NCBI GenBank assembly: GCA_002491165.1
Contig: DKVK01000113.1
Location: 1-6,764, forward strand
Origin: Porphyromonadaceae bacterium UBA7180
GTDB taxonomy: Bacteria > Bacteroidota > Bacteroidia > Bacteroidales > Muribaculaceae
Direction of reading: 5' to 3'
DNA: 6,764 bases
The translations under genes and the position numbers were made by a program. The notes under the pieces were generated by a model. The model ran no database searches. It saw only the letters and a list, made by a program, of their open reading frames with translations, and was not told where the DNA came from. This document shows, in pieces, positions 1 through 5,439 of this stretch; position 1 is the first letter of the stretch; the number at the start of each line of letters is the position of its first letter.

Positions 1-32
1 TTTGTCGGGCAACTTTAAACGTATTAAATTTG
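1..32 (+). promoter_or_regulatory. Bacteroidetes-type promoter for the large secreted protein
   Basis: The -33 element TTTG lies at 1-4 and the -7 element TAAATTTG at 25-32, followed by C, with a 20-base spacer. This matches the Bacteroidetes primary sigma factor consensus TTTG/TAnnTTTG. Transcription would start near base 38-40, leaving a leader of about 130 nt before the start codon at 169. The -33 element is the very first four bases of the window, so any upstream operator is out of view. The assignment rests on motif and spacing only. Confidence 0.7.
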
Positions 33-42
33 CAACAAATTT
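26..42. repeat. Inverted repeat overlapping the -7 element and start site
   Basis: AAATTTG (26-32) and CAAATTT (36-42) are perfect 7-base inverted arms separated by CAA. The left arm is the -7 element itself, and the right arm covers the expected transcription start. It could be an operator or a weak start-proximal hairpin, but in such AT-rich sequence chance is a real alternative. Confidence 0.4.
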
Positions 43-63
43 CGATACTTGAGATGCTCTTTA

Positions 64-94
64 ATTCGTGCTTGAAATATTCAACAGCCCGAAT
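64..94 (+). other. Possible small hairpin in the 5' leader
   Basis: ATTCG (64-68) pairs with CGAAT (90-94), enclosing a second dyad TTGAA (72-76) / TTCAA (80-84) with loop ATA. Together they could fold into a two-part stem with an unequal internal loop (3 against 5 bases) in the roughly 130-nt leader of the secreted-protein gene. The stems are short and AT-rich. I recognise no riboswitch or known leader family. The rest of the leader, about 95-168, is A-rich and unstructured by eye, with no Shine-Dalgarno, as is usual for Bacteroidetes starts. Confidence 0.25.
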
Positions 95-168
95 CGAGCA
101 ACAAAGTGTAAATGAAACTTTAGAAATAAATAAAAATCAACCAATAATTAACACTAATCTTTACATTA

Positions 169-3100
169 ATGAAGAAAATCCTTACAACCGCGCTATGTGT
201 CGGCATGACGCTGACCATGTTTGCAGGGGTTGGTGAAAGGGGTGCGACGCGGGAAGATTCCCGTCTGTTCCCGTATCAGCCCAAGGCAAAGGCGGAATTA
301 CTACAGTCGCATTTCGGTAATCTGAACTCGCTGGAGCGCCGCAGCAAGCAGAAGTCCGAAGCCAATGTTTCAACCTTCTCGGCGCCTCAACTTTCTGCTC
401 TACCGGCTTCGTCGCTCGTAGGATATCTCGACGGTCCGAACGGCGACATCTGGTTCTATACCGGAGATTATACCTACGGCAGCAATAACGAGATCAACGG
501 CTTTGAAATGACGGTTTACGACCCCGAGTTCAAGAAGTTAGGCACAATCCGGGATAATATCACTCTTGCGGAAAACGAGACCCGTGTGGCGGAAGTCAGC
601 ATAGGTCCGACCATTACCCAAAAATTCTTCAACGTTGACAATAATTACGAAATAATGGTGGGTATCGCCACCAATACCACGCAGTATGTCAACAACTACA
701 CTACCCGCGTCTACTCTATTCAGAATATAGAAGAGGGTGCCACTTCGCCGGTGCTGACTACCATAGCAGGTTACTACTGCTCGGCCATCAACACGGCGCA
801 GGACGCCTGGAGCGAGAACTTCTTCATCACCTTCCTTACCGATGAAGCAACTGAAACCCCCGAAGTGGGAGGCATTATCAATGTCTCGGATTACCATTTT
901 GTAACTTACAAGAAGGCAGGATACAGCGGTGGTCCGGTAGCGATGCTTGACAAACGCTTCCCATCGATTCTCGTATCGGGTCCCGACGGCATCCCCTTCA
1001 ATGTATCGCAGAAAGACGGTGTGCCTTATTTCTCGATAAACCATCTTAAATATAGCTGGTTCGAGGATCCGTATGATTACACAAACGATAATCCCACGGC
1101 TGATAACGAGCTTATAGTGGAGGTATACGCCCCGGCTTCGGCTTACTCCTCTACGGCCGAGCTTTACAGCACGTCGCGTTTCCCGCTCAATACTTCGGCA
1201 GATGACCCTTTCTATCTCTATCTGGGCAATTTCCAGGGCAATCTGGACTTTGACATGGAGCGCAACTCCGACGGTACGCCATGTTTCTACCTGTCTCGCG
1301 CGCACAATCTCCAGGGAGGTGACTTTTATTCATACGATTATGAGGTGTATGACGGAGCCAACAAGGGGCTGGACAGCACCGGTACTCTCCGTTACACCAT
1401 AGGCAAAGGTATGGAAGGCGGTATCTTTATGAACGACCTGCCCGGTTTTGACCCTCAGGTGCTTCTCGCATATCAGGATGGGGATATTTACCGTTTCCGC
1501 TTTGTCAACGTGCTTACCGGACAAGTGGAGCATACAATTCCTTTCAACTTCAACAGCGAAGAGGAATACCTCAACATGAATACTCTGGTGAGTCGTGTGG
1601 CTTCCGGGGATTCCTATATCTATGCTGTGCCGCAAACACGCGGAATGTCAGATGACAACGGAGATATACACTCGTCGGTTGTTTTCTGTTCCACGGAGGG
1701 CGACATTTTGCAAGTGGATGACCTGAACCTCGGCCAAAACATTGACCTGGCGCAGATATATTCCGGTCCGGAGTCCTACAATCCCTATATCTTCAATCTG
1801 GATGACAACCGCGAATATATGGTACTCCTGAAGCGTCGTACTCCCGGTGCCGACCGCAATCATGAGGAACTCTCGGTTGTAAGTTCCGATGCTTCGAAAG
1901 GTACTTTACTCAACATCGGCCCCGATGAAGAGATGGGTAACTTGGCTTCGGTAGGCATATACAACGCGGATACCGACAATCCTAAGATGATAGTCTACTA
2001 CAGACAGTTGAATCCCGGCAACTGGGTGTACACCACTACTTACTACGACCTTCCGTTCACGCTTTTCGAAGCCGGCGACGGTACGCTCGAGAATCCGTAC
2101 GAAATCAGCACTGTAGGCGGCCTGAAGCAGATGAAGGCCTTCCCCTCGGCACACTTTGCGCTGGTAAGCGACATAGATGGGGCAGGAGCCACCATCGTGC
2201 CCTCCAACTACGAACTCACCGGCTCGCTGGACGGCCGTGGCCATACCATCAGCAATCTGAAAGTGAGCGGCCGTGCGCTGATACCTTCGCTCCGCGGACA
2301 GAATCCTACTACCGGCGAGGATGGCGAAACCTCCGAAACAGACCACAACCTCGGTGCCGTGAAAAATCTCAACTTCCTGAATTCGGAGTTTGACGCAACG
2401 GTGTACGAGCAGGGCCTCGTTGTGGGAAGCGCCACAAGCGCCTTCATTACCAACGTCCACGCTTACAATTGCAGCGTGATGGGCGACGGCAATCTCGGCG
2501 GTCTCGTGGGACGCGCCGCGCTATACTCTACTATCGCCGAGTGCTCGTTCAATGGCGAGATAGCATCGCAGGGTGCCGTTGGAGGTGTGGTATGTTCCAC
2601 CTTTACCAGTTCAGTCGTAAATGCCTGTGCATTCTCCGGCAAAATCAACGGCGGGACCAACGTGGGCGGTATCCTCGGCGAAATCAGCAGCAATGCGGGC
2701 AAAGTCACCAACTGCCATGTAAAGGCTGACATTACCGGCAGTAATACCATCGGCGGTATCGCAGGCTCGGCTACACGCATCGAGGTGATGAACAACTATG
2801 TGGAAGGTACCCTTACCGCCACTGAAAATGCCCGTTGGGGCGGTGGCGCAAAAACCGGCGGTGTGGTAGGCTCGTTCCCCAACAGCCAGCAGAACGACGG
2901 TGAAGACGAGGTGGATCCTCTCATACAGGGCAACTTTGTGGCTCTAACTTCCATAACGGCTCCCGAGGTTACGGAGGGTGATTTCCCCGGCCAGAACAAC
3001 ACCGTTCACCGTATAGTGGGCTACACTCGTGCCAACGAGGCCGAGGAGCAGGATTATGACGAGGACTACAATCCCATTTATGGCCCGAATTTCGAGGCCG

Positions 3101-3798
3101 ACAAGGCTCTCAAAGACAACTATGCCATTTCTACACTCGCAATAGTGGAACCGGCTATTGCCGACGATGCTGCAAGCACCGAGGGTAAATCCATAGAAGC
3201 CGGAAACTTGAGCCGCGACTTCTTCGCCGACACTCTCGGCTTCCGTTTCGGCTACGAAGCTGCCGAGCCGTGGGCCGGTACGGAGACTTCCCCGCGCCTC
3301 TACTTTGAAAACGGACTGCTCGTTATCACACCCGCCAAGGCTTCCGTCGAGGTTTCCAAGGAGGTTGAGTTCGTGGTTTCGCTTTACGGCGAAGAACTCA
3401 CCGAAGAGATGATTGAAGGTTTCACCTGCGACTATAACGAGTCGCTGCTCGAAATGTCGAACATGGAGATGGCCGAAGACGGCATACACCTTACACTCAA
3501 AGGCCTTGCCGAGGGTGAGTGTGACCTGACTGTAGGCCTTAACGGACAGACGGTCAAAGCCCGCGTTTCGGTAACCAAGTTCACCGCAATCAACGGTGTT
3601 ACCGCCGATGCCAAGCTTGCCTTCGACGGCAACGTGCTGCGTGCCGAGGGTTGCGCCATCGATGTCTTCAACACTGCCGGCACCAAGGTGCTCAGCGGCC
3701 GTGACAATGTCTCCACCGCAAATCTTGCTTCCGGTATCTATGTCGTGACCGCAACTTCTGAAAACGGTCGCAAGACCCTTAAGATTCGCGTGAAATAA
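169..3798 (+). CDS. Large secreted GLUG-repeat protein with T9SS-like C-terminal tail
   Basis: A 1209-aa exported protein, probably surface-attached or released. The start codon at 169 gives a classical signal peptide: a KK pair, then a hydrophobic core ending near FAG at 18-20. No lipobox is visible. Residues about 80-630 are rich in aromatic, Gly, Asp and Asn residues, with strand-like repeats (for example GDIWFYTGDYTYG near 92-104) that suggest a beta-propeller or similar beta fold; I cannot name a family. At 636-655 GDGTLENPYEISTVGGLKQM is the usual entry to GLUG or pectin-lyase-like regions, and SLDGRGHTISNL follows at 686-697. GLUG-type repeats carry GGLVG (777-781), GGVV (805), GGILG (833), GGIAG (862) and GGVVG (897). 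Acidic stretches follow near 910-975. Residues about 1050-1137 look Ig-like. The last ~70 residues resemble a T9SS type A sorting domain. GLUG proteins are often adhesins or surface binding proteins; the ligand here is unknown. The gene is monocistronic between its own promoter and terminator. Confidence 0.9.
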   Translation: MKKILTTALCVGMTLTMFAGVGERGATREDSRLFPYQPKAKAELLQSHFGNLNSLERRSKQKSEANVSTFSAPQLSALPASSLVGYLDGPNGDIWFYTGDYTYGSNNEINGFEMTVYDPEFKKLGTIRDNITLAENETRVAEVSIGPTITQKFFNVDNNYEIMVGIATNTTQYVNNYTTRVYSIQNIEEGATSPVLTTIAGYYCSAINTAQDAWSENFFITFLTDEATETPEVGGIINVSDYHFVTYKKAGYSGGPVAMLDKRFPSILVSGPDGIPFNVSQKDGVPYFSINHLKYSWFEDPYDYTNDNPTADNELIVEVYAPASAYSSTAELYSTSRFPLNTSADDPFYLYLGNFQGNLDFDMERNSDGTPCFYLSRAHNLQGGDFYSYDYEVYDGANKGLDSTGTLRYTIGKGMEGGIFMNDLPGFDPQVLLAYQDGDIYRFRFVNVLTGQVEHTIPFNFNSEEEYLNMNTLVSRVASGDSYIYAVPQTRGMSDDNGDIHSSVVFCSTEGDILQVDDLNLGQNIDLAQIYSGPESYNPYIFNLDDNREYMVLLKRRTPGADRNHEELSVVSSDASKGTLLNIGPDEEMGNLASVGIYNADTDNPKMIVYYRQLNPGNWVYTTTYYDLPFTLFEAGDGTLENPYEISTVGGLKQMKAFPSAHFALVSDIDGAGATIVPSNYELTGSLDGRGHTISNLKVSGRALIPSLRGQNPTTGEDGETSETDHNLGAVKNLNFLNSEFDATVYEQGLVVGSATSAFITNVHAYNCSVMGDGNLGGLVGRAALYSTIAECSFNGEIASQGAVGGVVCSTFTSSVVNACAFSGKINGGTNVGGILGEISSNAGKVTNCHVKADITGSNTIGGIAGSATRIEVMNNYVEGTLTATENARWGGGAKTGGVVGSFPNSQQNDGEDEVDPLIQGNFVALTSITAPEVTEGDFPGQNNTVHRIVGYTRANEAEEQDYDEDYNPIYGPNFEADKALKDNYAISTLAIVEPAIADDAASTEGKSIEAGNLSRDFFADTLGFRFGYEAAEPWAGTETSPRLYFENGLLVITPAKASVEVSKEVEFVVSLYGEELTEEMIEGFTCDYNESLLEMSNMEMAEDGIHLTLKGLAEGECDLTVGLNGQTVKARVSVTKFTAINGVTADAKLAFDGNVLRAEGCAIDVFNTAGTKVLSGRDNVSTANLASGIYVVTATSENGRKTLKIRVK
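2461..2877 (+). repeat. GLUG repeat block within the secreted protein
   Basis: Residues about 765-903 contain five successive units of roughly 28-35 residues. Each has a GG[LVI][VLA]G-like core, usually followed by an N/E-C-x(2)-G or N-Y-V-E-G turn (cores at 777, 805, 833, 862 and 897). The second core, GGVVC, is degenerate. The spacing (28, 28, 29, 35) fits one coil pair per unit of a right-handed beta-helix, as expected for GLUG motifs. The units are divergent at DNA level, so this is protein-level repetition, not a recombining DNA repeat. Confidence 0.75.
3583..3795 (+). other. T9SS type A-like C-terminal sorting domain (part of the secreted protein)
   Basis: Residues about 1139-1209 follow the family pattern. 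An opening TAINGV segment is followed by IDVFNTAGTKVLSG (1164-1177), then the LASGIYVVTA signature (1186-1195), and a basic end, KTLKIRVK. In Por_Secre_tail domains the Gly in the 'NTAG' turn and the 'L..GIYVV' strand are the conserved positions, and the domain directs export across the outer membrane by the type IX system. Whether this organism has a functional type IX system cannot be seen here. Confidence 0.7.
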
Positions 3799-3802
3799 AC
3801 GC

Positions 3803-3816
3803 TGGACAAGCGTCCA
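3803..3816 (+). other. Small hairpin just after the stop codon
   Basis: TGGAC (3803-3807) and GTCCA (3812-3816) can pair over the loop AAGC, five bases downstream of the TAA ending at 3798. It has no T-tract of its own and sits just before the strong terminator at 3821. It may help protect the 3' end of the transcript, or it may be chance. Confidence 0.3.
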
Positions 3817-3820
3817 TTAT

Positions 3821-3852
3821 AAAAAAGGAGTCCCGGTGTGGACTCCTTTTTT
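3821..3852. terminator. Strong intrinsic terminator, symmetric
   Basis: AAAAAAGGAGTCC (3821-3833) and GGACTCCTTTTTT (3840-3852) are perfect 13-base inverted arms around the loop CGGTGT. The GC-rich core of 7 base pairs followed by six T is a textbook Rho-independent terminator for the secreted-protein gene. Because the left arm begins with six A, the same element would also stop transcription arriving from the opposite strand. It separates the first transcription unit from the promoter at 3884. Confidence 0.92.
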
Positions 3853-3883
3853 GTTGCCGAGGAACTTATGCCGGAAAGATTTA

Positions 3884-3915
3884 TTTGGACATAAGCGAAA
3901 AACGTTGTATCTTTG
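3884..3915 (+). promoter_or_regulatory. Bacteroidetes-type promoter for the TSCPD-chrA-chrA-folC operon
   Basis: The -33 element TTTG is at 3884-3887 and the -7 element TATCTTTG at 3908-3915, followed by C, with exactly 20 bases between them. This is an almost ideal match to TTTG/TAnnTTTG. It sits 32 bases after the terminator, and the expected start near 3921 leaves a leader of about 28 nt before the ATG at 3949. No Shine-Dalgarno is seen before that ATG. Confidence 0.85.
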
Positions 3916-3935
3916 CACGCCTCCGGGCAAAGATA
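3908..3935. repeat. 9-bp inverted repeat spanning the -7 element and the start site
   Basis: TATCTTTGC (3908-3916) and GCAAAGATA (3927-3935) are perfect inverted arms with a 10-base GC-rich spacer. The left arm is the -7 element plus its C, and the right arm lies in the first transcribed bases. It could be an operator for a dimeric regulator whose binding would block the promoter. The left half is constrained by the promoter consensus, so only the right half carries independent information. Confidence 0.5.
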
Positions 3936-3948
3936 GGAACAATACATT

Positions 3949-4203
3949 ATGAAATACCAATATTCCACACAGGGCACATGCTCTTATCAGATAGACCTCG
4001 ACGTAGAGGACGGCGTCATTAAAGACATACAGTTTTACGGCGGCTGCGACGGCAACCTCCAGGGGATTTGCAGCCTCGTCCGCGGCATGAAAGTGGAGGA
4101 CGTCCTCCCGAAAATCGAAGGTATCCGTTGCGGCATGAAGACCACCTCGTGTCCCGACCAGCTGGCGCGTGCCCTGCGTCAGGTTATGGCCGCAAAGAAA
4201 TAA
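3949..4203 (+). CDS. Small TSCPD-domain protein (TIGR03905-like)
   Basis: An 84-aa soluble protein with no signal peptide or membrane segment. It is named by the TTSCPDQLA motif at 65-73 and matches the stand-alone TSCPD family in length and layout. Five cysteines stand out: C11 (GTCSYQI), C33 (GGCDGN), C41 (GICSLV), C61 (GIRCGMK) and C68 (TSCPD). They could bind a metal or iron-sulfur cluster, but this is inference. Related TSCPD domains occur at the C-terminus of some ribonucleotide reductases, especially B12-dependent ones; the biochemical role of the stand-alone family is not established to my knowledge. It is the first gene after the promoter at 3884, and its stop is 12 nt before the next ATG, so it is probably co-transcribed with the transporter pair and folC. 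Confidence 0.88.
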   Translation: MKYQYSTQGTCSYQIDLDVEDGVIKDIQFYGGCDGNLQGICSLVRGMKVEDVLPKIEGIRCGMKTTSCPDQLARALRQVMAAKK

Positions 4204-4215
4204 ACAGCCAAGCAG

Positions 4216-4821
4216 ATGGATTCTACCGAAAACATCAGCGCCGTGCGGCCGCCGGAGAAGCATCCCTGCCTGCGCCTTTTCCTGTCATTCCTGAAAATCG
4301 GGGCGTTCACCTTCGGCGGCGGCTGGGCCATGATTTCAATTATCGAGCGCGAGATAGTGGACAAGCACCATTGGATAGAGCGCGAGGATTTCCTTGACCT
4401 GCTGGCCATAGCGCAGTCGCTCCCCGGCATCCTGGCGGTGAATATCGCTACGAGCGTTGGCGACCGCATACGTGGCTTCAAGGGGTGCGTATCGGCGGCG
4501 CTGGGAACCATTATCCCGTCGTTCGTCATCATCCTGCTTATCGCCATCTTCCTGACTCCCGATACCATCAAGCATAACCATGTTATCTCATCCATCTTCA
4601 TGGGGATACGCCCGGCGGTGGTGGCGCTCATCGTGGCGCCGGTCATCACCTCGGCACGCTCAGCCAAGATAGGGTGGAAGACATGCTGGATTCCCGTTGG
4701 TGTAGCTACGCTCATCTCGCTGAAACTCGGCTTCCTCTCCAATCCCGTGCTTTACATAGTGCTTGGCGCCGTCGGCGGCTACCTGCATTTCCTTTATTCA
4801 CGCAGAAAACTCTGTAAGTAA
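4216..4821 (+). CDS. Chromate transporter family protein, first half of a ChrA pair
   Basis: A 201-aa inner-membrane protein of the chromate ion transporter (CHR) family, short single-domain type. Family hallmarks are the KIGAFTFGGGWAM segment at 27-39, an acidic E44-R-E46 after it, W53, the AQSLPGILAVNIA segment at 66-78 with G82, and GIRPAVVAL at 130-138. About five or six hydrophobic segments follow the first motif (roughly 26-44, 61-80, 90-113, 124-145, 155-173, 175-194). The ~20-residue hydrophilic N-terminus and the basic C-terminal end (SRRKLCK) may face the cytoplasm. It carries PGI where the partner gene has PGP, so the halves are not interchangeable. Characterised short ChrA proteins act as pairs to export chromate; the physiological substrate in an anaerobic gut bacterium may be a different anion. 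Its partner starts 15 nt downstream. Confidence 0.88.
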   Translation: MDSTENISAVRPPEKHPCLRLFLSFLKIGAFTFGGGWAMISIIEREIVDKHHWIEREDFLDLLAIAQSLPGILAVNIATSVGDRIRGFKGCVSAALGTIIPSFVIILLIAIFLTPDTIKHNHVISSIFMGIRPAVVALIVAPVITSARSAKIGWKTCWIPVGVATLISLKLGFLSNPVLYIVLGAVGGYLHFLYSRRKLCK

Positions 4822-4836
4822 GTGTTTTAAACGGTA

Positions 4837-5439
4837 ATGAACATTTTTTGGCAACTTATACGCGCATACATCAAGATAGGACTGTTCGGTTTCGGCGGCG
4901 GCTACGCCATGCTCTCGCTCGTGGAGAACGAGGTGGTCGGCCCAGGCTGGATTTCCGAACAGATGTTTACCGACATCGTGGCCGTCTCGCAGATGACTCC
5001 CGGGCCTATCGGCATCAACTCGGCCACGTACATCGGCTTCGTGGCGCCCGGCAGCGTAGACCCGGCATACGCTACAATCTGGTGGGGACTGCTCGGTTCG
5101 TGCCTCGCCACGCTGGCGGTGGTGCTTCCGTCGTTCTTCCTGGTGCTTTACAGTTCCCACTTCATACGCCGGCACCACGAAAGCGGCGTCATTAAAGGCA
5201 TTTTCTCCGGACTGCGCCCCGTGGTGGTCGGGCTTATCGCCTCGGCCGCAATCCTGCTCATGAATGCGCCGAACTTCAACCCCAATGGCATTACGTGGCA
5301 ACTCGTCACCAATATAATTATCTGTGTGGCAGCGTTTTGCCTCGTCTACTTCCCCATGCCGTGGAACCATAAGAAACTTCATCCGATAATAGTAATCGTA
5401 ATCGCCGGATTGGCCGGTTATCTCATATATGGACTATAA
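4837..5439 (+). CDS. Chromate transporter family protein, second half of a ChrA pair
   Basis: A 200-aa inner-membrane protein of the same family as the upstream gene. It has KIGLFGFGGGYAM at 13-25, E30-N-E32, W38, SQMTPGPIGINSATYIG at 51-67, a GLLGSCLATLAVVLPSF membrane segment at 84-100 and GLRPVVVGLI at 125-134. The MTPGP form is the classical motif of CHR domains. Further hydrophobic segments lie at about 128-142, 155-172 and 183-199. Together with the upstream gene it would recreate the two-domain layout of long ChrA proteins, presumably as an antiparallel heterodimer (inference). The 15-nt gap and shared direction imply co-expression. The last 11 bases overlap the start of folC, so translation of the two may be coupled. 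Confidence 0.88.
   Translation: MNIFWQLIRAYIKIGLFGFGGGYAMLSLVENEVVGPGWISEQMFTDIVAVSQMTPGPIGINSATYIGFVAPGSVDPAYATIWWGLLGSCLATLAVVLPSFFLVLYSSHFIRRHHESGVIKGIFSGLRPVVVGLIASAAILLMNAPNFNPNGITWQLVTNIIICVAAFCLVYFPMPWNHKKLHPIIVIVIAGLAGYLIYGL

Noticed and set aside
169..230. Possible lipoprotein signal, because Cys10 follows LTTAL
   Set aside because: The residue before the cysteine is Leu rather than Gly, Ala or Ser, and the hydrophobic core continues past it. An ordinary signal peptidase I site near residue 19 fits better.
30..236. 68-codon open frame starting in the leader and running into the secreted-protein gene
   Set aside because: It begins before or at the expected transcription start, overlaps the signal peptide coding region in another frame, and the peptide resembles translated AT-rich leader.
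538..1305. Open frame of 255 codons on the minus strand
   Set aside because: It lies fully opposite the secreted-protein gene, has an Arg/Val/Ile/His-rich composition without family motifs, and has no promoter. It reads as a shadow of codon bias in the real gene.
2461..2877. Possible CRISPR-like or recombining DNA repeat in the GLUG region
   Set aside because: The periodicity exists only at the protein level. The DNA units differ and have no conserved repeat-spacer pattern.
1906..3489. Several minus-strand open frames of 80-184 codons (1906-2460, 2463-2795, 2944-3489)
   Set aside because: All are opposite the GLUG and linker regions, overlap one another in different frames, and show no recognisable domains or signals.
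4204..4215. Possible extra regulatory or terminator element between the TSCPD gene and the transporter pair
   Set aside because: Only 12 bases lie there, with no inverted repeat or T-tract. The genes appear simply co-transcribed.
4798..5382. 194-codon minus-strand frame opposite the second transporter half
   Set aside because: It is rich in His, Arg, Glu and Asp as expected from the complement of a membrane-protein gene, with no motif. The + strand product has clear family hallmarks.
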